Shown: positions 33,673 to 45,352, counted from the first letter of the stretch. The stretch is 64,000 nucleotides of DNA from Ahaetulla prasina (GCF_028640845.1 NC_080540.1:93446061-93510060); one strand, 5' to 3'. Translations and numbers: made by a program. The notes: generated from the sequence alone by a model not told the origin.

Positions 33673-34897
33673 AAACCCTTAAAACAGGATCAGGTAGGAA
33701 TAGCTATGGCAAGTAGAACAAAAACACATAGAAAACCATTTGTTTCTTTTGCTGACATTCTTCTACTTCTCTTATCCCTTGTCCAGGAGTCTGTCTGGTA
33801 TATGATAGACACATTTGACAAAGGTGTGAATTGTTCACTTGCAAAAGCCTCAAAATCAGGCTGAGAAATGCTTGAAATTAGGCTTTGGGTCATATATGGC
33901 CCTCTAGCCACAGCTGTCCTATCTTTGCTTCAAATGGATTTTTCTCTGACATTCAAAAACTGACCAGTTTCTGATGGAAAATCACTATTTCTAAATCAAC
34001 ACATCAGTCTTTAGTTGATGACCTTGACTTTGATTTTTCGTGGAGCACCTTGAATGATCTGTTGTTCCCATTTGAAGCAGTACTCATTCTTGAAAGCACT
34101 ATGTTCAGCCCAGCATGTCTGAATTAATCTTCTTAATAAATACTAAAGATCTATACAGAACCTTTGTGGCATCTTGAAAGGAATGAAAGGGTAAATATAC
34201 AGTTATCAGTAAAAAGAAGCTATCACAGTTGGGGAGGCCTCTTTATGGTACAAAATCAAAGCTCCCAAAGCTCTTCCAGCAGTCAAGTTCTCTGGCCTCA
34301 TTAATTAAAACCACATGAGGTCCTCAGCCTGACTCAGTCTCTTTCTTGTGCAATGACAAGGGCAGGGAAGCAAATTATTAGAGACAGTCATCTATTCATT
34401 CCAGGTGGAAAGGAGGAAATACTGGTGAGAATGGCAGGGAACTGCATGGTATCATATAGTTCTCATTCTTGCAAGACTTCTGATGTCGTTTGGAGTTCAT
34501 GTGTCTCAACACAGGCATGAGATTCAGAAGTCCCAATTAAAGAGAAGCAAATAAAACAGAAGGACAACTCATTCACACTTGTTTACAGTGCTATTGTGTG
34601 ATATGAATTTTATTTATTTGTCCTTTTAGTAAAATAAACACCTCTTGTAACATGGTTGTATGTCCCAAATTCTACTATTTGGGAAAAGGAAACAAGGAAA
34701 AATGTTTGCAATCAATGGCTAAGCTCATATCTTTAACCTTATTTTTTATGATTCATATATCACTATTTTATGGATCTATATTCAGCGCAGCAAGAAGGAC
34801 TACTTCTCATCATATGAGTTGTGTTCCAAACAGATTCAGATGGCACACGGTAGCCCAGTTTTGTTTTGTCTGTGTGTGATTAAACACACTTTGAAGG
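33673..34897. other. No feature recognised
   Basis: AT-rich DNA. Frames at 33690-33911 and 34652-34879 are without domains. Confidence 0.45.
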
Positions 34898-34905
34898 CCC
34901 CAAAT

Positions 34906-35145
34906 CAATGGTGAAATCAATTTTTTTTACTACCAGTTCTGTGGGCGTGGCTTGGTGGGCATGGCAGGGGAAGGATACTGCAAAATCCCCATTCCCTTCC
35001 CACTCCAGGGGAAGAATACTGCAAAATCTCCATTCCCTCTCCACTGGGGCCAGCCAGAGGTGGTATTTGCCAGTTCTCCAAACTGCTCAAAATTTCTGCT
35101 ACCGGTTCTCCAGAACCTGTCAGAACCTGCTGGATTTCACCCCTG
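34906..35145. mobile_element. hAT-type MITE, 240 bp, exact 8-bp target duplication
   Basis: Starts CAATGGTGAAATC and ends with the inverse of CAGGGGTGAAATC. Flanked by CCCCAAAT at 34,898-34,905 and 35,146-35,153. Internal blocks GGGCGTGGCTTGGTGGGC, two GGGGAA.GATACTGCAAAATC-type repeats and CTACCGGTTCTCCAGAACC are shared with the copies at 14.5/16.6 and 40.1 kb. The open frames here are by-products of the repeat. Confidence 0.95.
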
Positions 35146-35153
35146 CCCCAAAT

Positions 35154-35480
35154 TTATATCTTATTAGAGCTACTGATCTGTGAGTTACTTTCTTTTCTGT
35201 AATTGGAGACACCTGCTTAACTTCATCTTATATAATGGTCAAGAATCTGTAGCCTTCCAGAGTTGGACTTTAATGGCGAAAAATGATTGGAACTATAATT
35301 TTCAAATGTGGTAATCTCAGGCTTCTAATCTCTGCAATACTGCTAATTTTCAGATAACTGACATTATTGTCAGTCTGAGACTACTTGAGAGTACCACAGA
35401 TTGTAGTATTCTTGATTATTGGAAATAGTGACAGATGCCAAACTGAAATTTGGCTGAATTTTCTGAGTGAAAACTATAAA
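35154..35480. other. No feature recognised
   Basis: AT-rich DNA, no recognised element. Confidence 0.4.
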
Positions 35481-35484
35481 TCTA

Positions 35485-35567
35485 TGAAACAGCCTGGAGT
35501 CATGGAGACTCCATCAGTAGAGGTTTTCAAGCACAGTTTAGGCAGTCATTTACCTGAAGTGGTATGA
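35485..35567 (+). pseudogene. Old CR1 ORF2 C-terminal scrap
   Basis: The frame ends TPSVEVFKHSLGSHLPEVV and stops, matching the position of APTLEIFKKMLDNHLTEMV at the end of the 15-kb CR1. Upstream is not recognisable. Confidence 0.5.
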
Positions 35568-35569
35568 AG

Positions 35570-37055
35570 ATTACCAGATTAGACAGTTATTTATCTGGGT
35601 GGTATGAAATCATCATACAACACAGAAGGCATGTTAAGATGCTAGGAACTACCAGATGCTAACTGGTAGAAGAAGAAAAAATGAAAGGTTTTACTACTTT
35701 TCAAAAGTTTATTAAATGTCAAACAATATAAAATACAAAAAGAGAAAAAAGTTTAAAAGAAAGGGAAAGGCCTAGGGAAAAGGACTATTGCAGAGTGGAA
35801 ATAAAAGGGGGGAAAGCTTTATAAAAAAATGACTTCTGACTTTGATAGGATAAAAGTCTACAACATCAGTGACCCTTTGAACTAGAATAAACCATAACAA
35901 ACAGCACTTCTATTACCATAAACAAATCTAATCATCAAAATCCAAGGTTAAAAATTCATTTCTTTCAGTTTTGAACAAAAAAAAAATCCAAGAAAGATTT
36001 CCAAGTAGAAACGAAGCTACATACAGCCTTTGTTTTTTTAAAAAAAAAAATCAAAGCAGTCAATTTCACTATCTCTGCCAACTCCATTAATGTCACCATT
36101 CATTTTTCCATTGCGGGTATATGTGAATTGTTCCATCTCTGAAAAGTTTTACTTGCGAAAGGATTATTAACGAGATCAAGGTCAGCTAACAGTTTGACTG
36201 AACTAAAGAAATAAGAAATCTTACCACTAATGCACATAAGCACTTTCTAAACTTTGGAGTTAAGATTAATAATTGAGGTAGAATTTAAAATAGAATATGT
36301 TATGCTGAGACTATAGTCTACATAGGTATACATGCTAAGGTTTGATCAGTGGTGAAAACTGAAGTTCAGGAAACAAAAAGCTTGCGCTCGTAATTTTGTA
36401 CTGTCTTGTCCACAGGTACAAGACAGTTCAAAACTATTCACACTGGTTTGCAAAACGGTTAGAAAGTTGTAAAAGAAGTTTTATTAGCTATTTGAGTAAA
36501 AAGGGGCAAAATAGGAAGCATTGTTTTACCAATGCTTCTTTCAATAATATCCCTCAAATACTTACAAATACTTATTTGGTGACAGTGATTGTAGAAGACA
36601 ACCATATTTCTCTCTATGTATTAAAGTACTATCTGATACATTTCTGTGTATTTCTGCTTTACCTTTGTATGACATCTCTGTGTATGCATGCAGTGCAAAG
36701 CTGACAGATTGGGTTTATGTCCAGTTACTATTAAAAAGACAAATGAACAAAGTCCCATGCCTTTTTATATAATTTCCTTTATTCTTTCTAATGGGTCGAA
36801 AAGAATAGAAAATAGAACCTTGATAAGCACACCTGTTCATAATATACAGTGATTTTTGAAGTTTAATTCTGATCAGAAGCAGCATTTTAAGCTTTTCTGT
36901 GAATCTTTGCTGTGAAATATTGATGTTCTGTTCGAAATGTGAAATTTGCTACAAAGTGACATTGCCAATTAATTTCATATAAGGAAGCTTCAGATAATCC
37001 TGACTGGGATCTTGAGTGCAGCTGTTGACAGGCATGCCCAGCTGATAGGAGGCAC
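35570..37055. other. No feature recognised
   Basis: AT-rich DNA with A-runs near 35,990 and 36,040. The frame at 36396-36704 has no domain. Confidence 0.45.
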
Positions 37056-37065
37056 AGCTAAAAAC

Positions 37066-37212
37066 CTAGTAAAGGCAATTTTCCTCAAGGCTAAAGAGGC
37101 AGTCTTTCTCAAGACCAGCCAGGAATAGGAACTTGTGTGTCTCTCTTCTTGTTCTGGGCCAGCCTTGAGAAAAATTTGTTTCTTTAGTCTTGAGGAAGAT
37201 TGCCTTTGCTAG
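37066..37212. repeat. Imperfect foldback repeat, about 147 bp
   Basis: CTAGTAAAGGCAATTTTCC at the left reappears inverted as CTAGCAAAGGCAATCTTCC at the right. The arms continue through CTCAAGGCTAAAGA and TCTCAAGACCAGCC with scattered mismatches, around a centre near 37,135. Probably a decayed MITE; no clear terminal signature or target duplication seen. Confidence 0.65.
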
Positions 37213-37985
37213 CTTTCTAATTCCATCTCGCATTGGCTGGGTGTTAACAGCTGCTTGGAAAGGGAAAAGTGAATGGACACAAGTGTGATGGGGCAGGGAG
37301 AAGGCCCAGGCCTCTTGAGAGTGGCAGAGGAGGAAGCAGGCCCACGTACATGTGGCTCCTGGCCCACAATTGCTTTTGGTGGAGTTGTACCGCTTCTCTT
37401 TGTAAGGGCGCACATGTTACCAGACACCGACATTTTGTTCTTGTGACAGTGGAGGTGCTGCTCAGAACTTCAGGCAGGAGTCGAAGTCCTGGTAATTTTG
37501 AACTGAATGAATGGTCATCAGTTAAGGACTACCTAAGGACCGAATCTGTATCAATATTAAGCTTCCATCAGCTCTTCTGCTCTTTAAAAATCTTCAACGA
37601 CAACCTAGTGAGACAGAACTGTTATTTTTTTTCCCTTACATCTCACTCCATTCCCTTTTTTCTCAGTTAGCAAAAGTATTTTGAAATTCTATAGCTATTT
37701 TCACATTTTCAGCTGTTCTACTTCATGTAGCTTGTCAGGTTGGCTCCAAAATATCTGACCTGATCTGCCTTTTAAAAAGCTTGTAATAAGATATTTTATT
37801 ACAGCTCAAGATATGACTATAATGGAGCCTGCACATTACAATCACATGTTGTAATGGTCATTAGGTGAAATATCTCACCTAATTTCAAAAAGTAAGGGCA
37901 ATGGGTGATAAGCATGTGGGAGCAGGCCCAAGCATTACAGGTCCTGTCAAAATGGGATGGGAAAAAAGAGGAGAGAGGGCACTGT
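37213..37985. other. No feature recognised
   Basis: Mixed-composition DNA. Opposite-strand frames at 37066-37433 and 37269-37670 overlap and lack domains. Confidence 0.4.
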
Positions 37986-38003
37986 AGCATCCTAATAAAA
38001 AAA

Positions 38004-38069
38004 ATTCTATTCTATTCTATTCTATTCTATTCTATTCTATTCTATTCTATTCTATTCTATTCTATTCTA
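38004..38069. repeat. (ATTCT)13 microsatellite
   Basis: Thirteen uninterrupted ATTCT units preceded by AATAAAAAAA, the same junction found at the 3' end of the L3 LINE at 57,465-57,490. Only about 15-20 bp of LINE-like sequence precedes it, so the seeding copy, if any, was extremely short. Confidence 0.95.
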
Positions 38070-38089
38070 GTGAGTCATAATGGCAAATG

Positions 38090-38222
38090 ACTGTAGGGGC
38101 ACTGCAGCAGTCACAACTTTGAAACAGGGTCATATATAATTTGGGGATATCTGTTGTAACTTTGAACATTCATTAAGTGAACTGTTGTATCTGGAGGATT
38201 ATTTGTAGTTAGGAGAGTGTGC
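38090..38222. mobile_element. Fragment of the 54.7-kb MITE family
   Basis: Contains GTTGTAACTTTGAACATTCATTAAGTGAACTGTTGTA-type sequence, inverse of the left end of the element at 54,680-55,335. The outer end is decayed. Confidence 0.5.
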
Positions 38223-39745
38223 CAGGAACTCAACCCTTATTAAGATTATTACTAGAAATTATTAGAGCTGTAAATTGGCAGCCTTAGACTATCCACACAC
38301 AAGACAGCTGGTGTAATCATCATGAACAGGAATTTGTGTAGCATTTTGGATATTCAAGAATACCATGTAAATGACTCATTTATTAATGACTACAATCCTT
38401 TGCATATTTAGCATGGGGATAAAAGACTAACAATGCAATTTTAGATATATCTTCCAAAATAAATTCCACTATGGCCAGTCAAGCTGACTTGCACTTTCCA
38501 AACTTGAGACTGCCAGTTATGCTGAATTTCAACTAATGTTATTCCCAACCAAGGATTGTAGTCAGTTGGGGAATACTAATATGTAAGACCACAGTGTAAC
38601 TGCTTATAATCAATTTGATCAATTTCTATTATTACCACCACAATAACCATTATGAGGACCTTTAAAACAACACAGAGTTGCTTTATATAACCATAACCAT
38701 TCTTTTTAAACTGCTTTTTTAAAACTGTTATGGCACCTGTGTATAAAATACTTCAGCATGTTTCTAACCAGCACGCAGTAGTATTAAAAGAAAAATGTTA
38801 AAAGTGGATTTCTGAAATTTGTTTGACAAGGTCAATAGCTCAGGTCAATGTAGAAACAAATTCTACAGAGGAGATACAGCCTTCCCCCACCTTAGTAAAC
38901 CTGTGTTTAAATTGAAGGCTAAGCACAAGTATAGCTCTGCGATATTTGAGAGAAATGAAAATGAGCAGCATTTTTCTGTATAACCATTTTGTCTTGGTAA
39001 TAACCCTGTCTGCTGCATACAACAACGTCTGTGCTTTCTGCAGCCAGCTCTGTCATTTGCAGAAAAGGCAATGGGTGCCAAGCTACATTAGCATGATGAT
39101 ATTTTAAAAGTTCATTTTAATTATTTTGCATTATGCGGTGTTTTTTTTAGCAAAGCAATGAAAAGAAGAGATAGGCAAAATGTATGATGAAGTTACAATA
39201 TTGCCTTTAAACCAACTCGTTTACATAAAAATCTACGTATTAAAATACACAGAGGCAAATATTGACAGAAGGCATTTGCTTTTATAGCTTGTGAAGTAGA
39301 AAGTAATATGAGCTGAATAATTCTCTCCAGAAAGATTCTGGTTTGTGTAAAGAAAATCAAAAAAGAAAATTAGTTTCATAGAAGAGAACAAAATAAGAAC
39401 TGTTTCGGAGAGCTCCATTAAAGAGTTAGTCATCCATTCTTGAACATAAGAATAAATTCCAAGTCCTTTTTGTTCAGGGATTCAATTTTTCTCCTTTGAT
39501 AATGCTCCTTTGTATGTGGAAAATATTTTTGCTTATTTTAAATTGTTACGTTATTTAATGGGATTTCTATGCTGCACAATTCAGCAGGATTGATAAAGAA
39601 AATAACACATTAAAGGAGCAGGATTGTGACCACAAAGAATATAGATATAATTATTTTGTTAGCCAATCCTGATTTTTCTAGAAAATGGTATAGCACTAAG
39701 CAAAGAAACAAAGAACCCAAAAGGAAAATCATTTCTCTGAATCAT
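38223..39745. other. No feature recognised
   Basis: AT-rich DNA. Frames at 38840-39081 and 39233-39433 are without domains. Confidence 0.4.
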
Positions 39746-39752
39746 TTCTGTG

Positions 39753-39917
39753 TGCACCATTCTGTTCTGCTTCCTTAACAGGAAGGAAGCAGAACAGAAT
39801 GTGTTAAGGAAGCAGAACAGAATGGTGCAGCACAGAAACCTCCTGGAAGCAGCCACCATTTTTAGCATGCCAGCAATTCTCTGCAGTTTTGCCAAAATGG
39901 TGGCTGCTTCCGGGAGG
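39753..39917. repeat. Two adjacent stem-loops
   Basis: First: exact 28-bp arms at 39,753-39,780 and 39,802-39,829 around a 21-bp spacer that itself repeats part of the arm (GGAAGCAGAACAGAATG). Second: 24-bp arms at 39,839-39,862 and 39,894-39,917 with one mismatch. Likely inside a foldback transposon, but the outer ends are not clear. Confidence 0.85.
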
Positions 39918-40131
39918 CTGCCATGCAACTCAAGGACAGATTGCGCCAATCTGCTTCCCTAACATGGTCTGTGCAGTCCTGCAGAAAGCTCCAAACATCT
40001 TCAAAAGCTAAAATATGCAATGGAGTGGAGAGTCAACTCCTGGTGAGATCTGGTGGAGTGGGAAAAAGGCCTGTGGGGAATGGGGGCAAGAGAGGTGGTA
40101 AGCAGGTCCAGGGGCTATGGAGACCGCAAGA

Positions 40132-40405
40132 CAGTGGTGGGTTTCATTTTTTTTACTATCGGTTCTGTGGGTGTGGCTTGGTGGGCGTGGCACGGGAAAG
40201 ATACTGTAAAATCTCCATTCCCTCCCCAATCCAGGGGAAGGTTACCACAAAATCCCCATTTCCTCCCGATCAACTGGAACTTGGGAGGCAGAGAATAGAT
40301 GGGGGCAGGGCCAGTCAGAATTTTTACTACCGGTTCTCCGAACTACTCAAAATTTCTGCTACCAGTTCTCCAGAACTGGTCAAAACCTGCTGAAACCCAT
40401 CTCTG
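40132..40405. mobile_element. hAT-type MITE, 274 bp
   Basis: Starts CAGTGGTGGGTTTCA and ends with the inverse of CAGAGATGGGTTTCA. The flanking octamers CCGCAAGA (40,124-40,131) and CCACAAGG (40,406-40,413) agree at 6 of 8. This is the fullest unbroken copy of the family and shows what the CR1-split copy at 14.5/16.6 kb looked like before insertion. Confidence 0.88.
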
Positions 40406-40470
40406 CCACAAGGAGTAGGAGGCATAGCATGGGCTGTCTCAGAGGAAGTGGGAGGCCTGAGGCCTTCACT

Positions 40471-40485
40471 AGCCCCCCCCCCCCC
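40471..40485. repeat. Poly(C) run
   Basis: About fourteen consecutive C just downstream of the MITE. Confidence 0.9.
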
Positions 40486-40509
40486 GAGCCTTTCCCACCC
40501 CTGCTCTGC

Positions 40510-41260
40510 TTAATTTTTTAATTTTTTTTTAATTTTATAGACAAACATACATTTAAAACATCAGCAATTCCTTCCGTGTGACATCTTGGTGTTTTCTTCC
40601 TGTTTTCTTCCAACATCGTTTGTTGTTTCTTCTTTCTTCACTTCAATTTAAACTATTACCATTTTTCCACAGATACATTATTATCAGTTTCTTACATATG
40701 CTCATCTATACCTTTCTTCTAACCAATGATAAAATTTATCCCATATCTTAAAATATTCTGATCCTCTTTTTCTTTAATCATCAAAGTTCATTTCTGCACA
40801 GTCTAAAATTTTTCTAATAATTTCTCCTTCCAGGGGTATTTTCTCTGCTTTCCAATTTTGTGCAAAAACAATTCTTGCTGCTCTAATCAAATAAATATTT
40901 TCTTTACTGATTTTCTCTGGTAGGATCCCCAATGAAACAACTCTGGTTTTGAATCAATAAGTTGTTGTGTCATTTCTTCTAACCAACCCTTTATTTTCTC
41001 ACAATAGTTTTTGGCTTCCGGCATGTCCACCACATATGATAATAAGTTCCTGGTAACTGATGACATTTCCAACATTTAGCTGATTTATCTTTAAACATTT
41101 TTGCCAGTTTCTAAGTTGGCATATGCATCTATAAAACATTTTATATTGATTTTCTTTATATGCAGTGGACATTGTTAATTTATAATTCCTCTCCCATAGC
41201 TGTTGCCATTTGTCTAGGTCTCCTGCTCCGCTTAACGTCCACATCAGAGGAGCAGGGGGT
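40510..41260 (-). mobile_element. L1-clade LINE 3' end
   Basis: The A-rich tail lies at 40,545-40,510 (T-rich on the plus strand). Upstream on the minus strand are KWQQLWERNYKLTMSTAYKE, MFYRCICQLRNWQKCL and the cysteine/histidine block CHQLPGTYYHMWW (read across a frame change near 41,050), then IKGWLEEMTQQLIDSKPELF. This cysteine-rich C-terminal arrangement is typical of vertebrate L1 ORF2. Several frame changes; 5'-truncated. Confidence 0.8.
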
Positions 41261-41387
41261 TGGGAGATAATTAAACAAAGCTTTTTCAGTTAATGGTTGC
41301 CACACTTTGAAACCGTAATGGGCAAGCTTCATTATGGCCACAAGTTGAGGACTCCTATATGTACTAGTTGTTTTAGTATCTTTAAAA

Positions 41388-41759
41388 CAGGGGTGTCAAA
41401 CTCAAGGCCCAGGAGCAGGATCCGGCCTGTGGGGTGCTTAGATCTGGCCTGCGGGGCTGCCCTGGAAACAGCAAAGGACTGGCCCGCGGTGTCTCTGCTA
41501 GCAAAAATGGAGCTTGTGAGAGCTACAGGCAGCCCGCCTGAGCTCTGTTTTCACTGGCAGAGCGTCGCAGGAGGCCGTTATACCAATAAATGGAGCTCAG
41601 GAACCTGTTTTCGCTGGCAGAGTGCTCAGGCCACCACAGGTGCCCCGACATGAGTGACGTTGGGGTGGGCATGGCCAGTGTGGCCATGCCCACCCCAGTC
41701 CCCCAAGGTCAAACACAGTCTTGATGCAGCCCTCAAGTAAGTCGAGTTTGACGGCCCTG
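41388..41759. mobile_element. hAT-type MITE, 372 bp, exact 8-bp target duplication
   Basis: Starts CAGGGGTGTCAAACTC and ends with the inverse of CAGGGCCGTCAAACTCG. Flanked by CTTTAAAA at 41,380-41,387 and 41,760-41,767. The GC-rich interior repeats a 'GTTTTC.CTGGCAGAG' block twice (about 41,547 and 41,608). No transposase. Confidence 0.95.
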
Positions 41760-41929
41760 CTTTAAAACATCTATCTTACTTTCATGGATTATTTGCAAAG
41801 CATATGAATGGAAGATATATCAATATGAAGAAAGCAGAATGGAAGTCATGCCTACCAATTACATAGCAGTTCTCTAGAATAATGCTTACTTTGAAAACTA
41901 ATAGAATGATAAAGTATTGCTTGACATAG

Positions 41930-41992
41930 TGTAAGCCGCCCTGAGTCTTCGGAGAAGGGCGGGATATAAATGCAAATAAAAAAAAAAGTTGA
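41930..41992 (+). mobile_element. SINE/LINE 3' tail fragment
   Basis: GTAAGCCGCCCTGAGTCTTC and GGGCGGGATATAAATGC followed by an A-run. This is the same terminal block as the LINE at 33.6 kb and the SINE at 55.1 kb; everything upstream is missing. Confidence 0.75.
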
Positions 41993-44278
41993 AAGTGGAT
42001 ATTTTGTCACAAATCCAACTTCCTGTATCCAATTTAAAGCATCGCCGACAAATGATTGGCTAGTTTCTGCCTGAAAATATCCAGTGAATGATATTTAATT
42101 CAACTTTCTCTTTTTTTCCTCCTAGGAAATCATGGTTCTCAACAACATTTCTCAGCTTTCCATATCTTAATCACTCAAAGAATCTGGGTCTCACTAAGGT
42201 AAAAATCAAATCCTATGTTTTCAAGGTCTACTATACATTTACAAATGCTCTGCTATTATATTTCTTAGTATCAGTAACCTTTAAGTACAGGAAAATTGCA
42301 GCAATAGCACTGACAACTTTTACTGCTAAATTGTATTAGCAGTACATAGTGATAATAGTGATAATTCAATCTTATTACTGAGAACTCTTTGGTTGCATTT
42401 CACTAAACCGCATTTTAGTAAGACAAAATTCAAATTGCACTTGGATAACACAGTACATTTGTCTCAGTCAAAAAGAAATCAGATCCCTACGAACTGGAAT
42501 AATATAATACAATGACATTTGTGTTTGTCTCCATCAAAATAAAATTGCTACGCAGCTCTAACTTAATAACTTTCCTAAGATTGTGCCTTTCTCCAATAGC
42601 ACCTTCTAAGTCTTATTCTCTCTCCAACATTTGTTTCTCTCTATGAAGCACCAAAAGATTCAGCTGCCAGTGATTGACTCTGTTTATTACAATTTAGTTT
42701 TCAGTACTTGTCAGTATTTTACTGCAGGCATGAAGGCCTGTGTAGGGAAAAGTCAGAACAGAGCAGAGTCAGAGATGGATAGAATCTGGTGAGAGATGGC
42801 AGCCATGAGGAGAATCCAGAGGTTTCTCAGTGTGTAGTCATTTGAAAAAGATCTTGATGGGGCTTTATTAATTAGCTTAATAACTAATTAATCTACTAAT
42901 GGATTTCTGCCTTTGACTTACTTGGTATTGAGGAACAATTGATTGTTTAAACCAAAAACTCATTCAGTGGGTAGAGTAAATGAACTACACATAAATATGT
43001 ATTCTGAAGCAGAGAGCAATGTCTGCCTTTCCCTCTGGGCCTTAATTATACTGGCTATTGCTTTTACACTCCAATCTCTGCTCCAGGGAGAATGAAGGAG
43101 GAATAAGCTATTCCTGATTTTTCCCTCTTAAATATTTGGGTATTTCTTTAATTTGGAATCAGTAATAAATATTAATGCATGAAAAAGACAACATGCAAGC
43201 TTTTCTACAGAGAGCTATTACAGCATTGACATTCTTCCTGGCCTTTTCACATAATTCTTACTTAATATGAATCATTTTTTTAGCAGAAACTGCCAGCTGT
43301 GCCAAATTGCATTCCATTACCCAGATAATGAAAAATAAAACTGGAGTCCTACCTTCTTCTGATGAGTTACTAGTAGGGCTATAAAATCTGGCTTATAAAA
43401 AAATGAAAAAACCACTAGATAAAGAACAAAAAAGCATAGAAAATTCCAACTCTTTGCTATCATCTAGTAATTAACCTGACTTTTGCAGCCCAATTTTAGT
43501 AGCTATCTAGTACCTATCTGTAAAACATATGGGGCTCTCTTCGGGCTGTTGATTGAATAATCAGCAGAAAATGTAATTTTTTTTCTTCATCTAATTTACA
43601 ACACCCATGATACCCCAAAGTACTCAGAATGAAAGGGAGAGTTGCTTGAAATTTATTGGCTTTAGTTTTGATTAATACTGCAAATTAGGATGAAACCAGT
43701 TAGCCCCCCCCCCAATATTGCAACATATTTTTATGGTAGGGAACACATTTTCCTTGCAGAAAAAAATGGAACAATTACTAGTTTTTCCTGTAAAGGAATA
43801 GAAGTCACTTCTCTTATCCTGATCCAGAAGGGTCTGTGGGAAGAGGGAGTCAAGATGGTGACTGCATGACTGAAGCCCCAACTGTATTGTGTACATAATG
43901 TATCTGGAAAGAGTAGGACTTCAGTTGTGAAATCACTGCGGCATCTAGACTTTTTGTGTCCCCAGTGAACACCTTTGGCTCGATCTTTCTCACAGAATTG
44001 TTAATGTAGGGAAAAATGAAAGGAGGAAATTCTTTACACTGTGGCTTGAGCTCTGAAGAAAAAGTAACATATAACACAAAATTCAATCAAATCAACACAT
44101 AATATACGGTATATATGAAGTAACATAACACAAGACAGATAACCAGCAATACAACAGATGCCTGTTAATAGTCTTTATATATACTGTAGAATCACATACT
44201 ATATATAAATGTAAAATCAACTAAGGTTATATTTGGGGTATTTTTTCCTTCTCAAAGTGTAATTGTCTCGAAACATAT
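41993..44278. other. No feature recognised
   Basis: AT-rich DNA. Frames at 42088-42339, 43672-43896 and 43850-44086 are without domains. Confidence 0.45.
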
Positions 44279-44882
44279 TACTGCATTTTTCAGTCTATAA
44301 GACGCACTTCCCTTCCCCTCCAAAAAGTGGCTGGAAATGTCTGTGCGTCTTATAGAGCAAATGTTGCTGAAGCCCCACCCACGTTTTCAGCCTCTGGTGT
44401 CCATTTTCAACATGTTCCAGGCGGCAGGGATCACTGCCACCTATCACCACTGACATTCGCTGCTGGCAACAGCAAACGAATTGGTGGTGGCGGTGATAGG
44501 AAGTGGCAGTGACAGGGGATGGTGGCGGCCCCCCGCAGCCTGGAATGGGCTGAAAACGGGGTGTGTGGAGGCTAAAAATGGGGCACACGAAGGCTGAAAG
44601 TGGGGTGTGTGGAGGTGGCAACGACAATGGGCGGTGGCGATCCCCACAGCCTGGAACAGCTGATTGGCAGTATTCTGGGAGGCTGAGCCAACCACCAATC
44701 AGCCACTTGTGCTAAATCAGGCTGAGATAACATGCTGAAGCTGACCAGGTTGTTTGCTGTTTGCTGCAAGAACACTAGCCAGATGAATATTGATGGATGC
44801 TGGGAGGCAGAGGCAATTTTTTTTCTTGTTTTCCTCCCCAAAAGCTAGGTGTGTCTTATGGTCCAGAGCATCTTGTAATGTA
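44279..44882. mobile_element. TA-flanked MITE with GC-rich core, about 600 bp
   Basis: The left end reads TACTGCATTTTTCAGTC, TATAAGACGCAC; the right end, inverted, reads TACATTACAAGATGCTC and CCATAAGACACACC. The shared 'ATAAGAC.CAC' positions and TA ends suggest a Tc1/mariner-type non-autonomous element. The core is GC-rich with GGTGG repeats and produces overlapping frames on both strands that look spurious. Confidence 0.65.
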
Positions 44883-45087
44883 AAAAAAATAGTAAATATT
44901 TATTTAGTATTTCAGGTTTTTTTTTCTATGCAAGCTGTATAATATTTCTTACCAACAATTAATTGTAATCTTGATTGAGATTATGTCTTGCAAGTAACTA
45001 TTAAAATTAATGTGATTTATATTTATACATATAAAGCAGGACAAAACAATTGCCTATGAATACTTCAACCAGTTACTGGCCTGAATA

Positions 45088-45352
45088 ACAATAAAGCAGA
45101 AAAATTTCAATAGCAGCTGTCCCTGAGATAGAAGATGAACTATAATATTTTGATTTCTGATTCCGGCTTTGTAAAGATATCAGTCCCTGAGATAGAAGAT
45201 GAACTATAATATTTTGATTTCTGATTCCGGCTTTGTAAAGATATCAGTTATATATATATATATATTTACAAAGCCGGAATCAGAAATCAAAATATTATAG
45301 TTCATCTTCTATCTCAGGGACAGCTGCTATTGAAATTTTTCTGCTTTATTGT
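45088..45352. repeat. 88-bp perfect inverted repeat with 64-bp tandem duplication
   Basis: The arm at 45,088-45,175 is exactly the inverse of the arm at 45,265-45,352 over 88 bp by my reading. Inside, a 64-bp unit is present twice in tandem (45,121-45,184 and 45,185-45,248), and the loop contains an AT-dinucleotide run (45,248-45,264). Absence of mismatches implies a recent origin or ongoing homogenisation. Confidence 0.93.

Noticed and set aside
37066..37670. Overlapping open frames of 115-133 codons on both strands
   Set aside because: Both strands are open over the same stretch, there is no domain, and part of the region is a foldback repeat. This fits chance frames in GC-richer sequence.
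44295..44841. Histidine/proline-rich frames resembling a low-complexity protein
   Set aside because: They are produced by GGTGG-type repeats in the core of the MITE at 44,279-44,882, in several frames at once.
45088..45352. LTR pair or CRISPR-like repeats
   Set aside because: Two direct 64-bp units plus an inverted arm, without spacers or coding sequence, fit a foldback structure and not an array of regularly spaced repeats.
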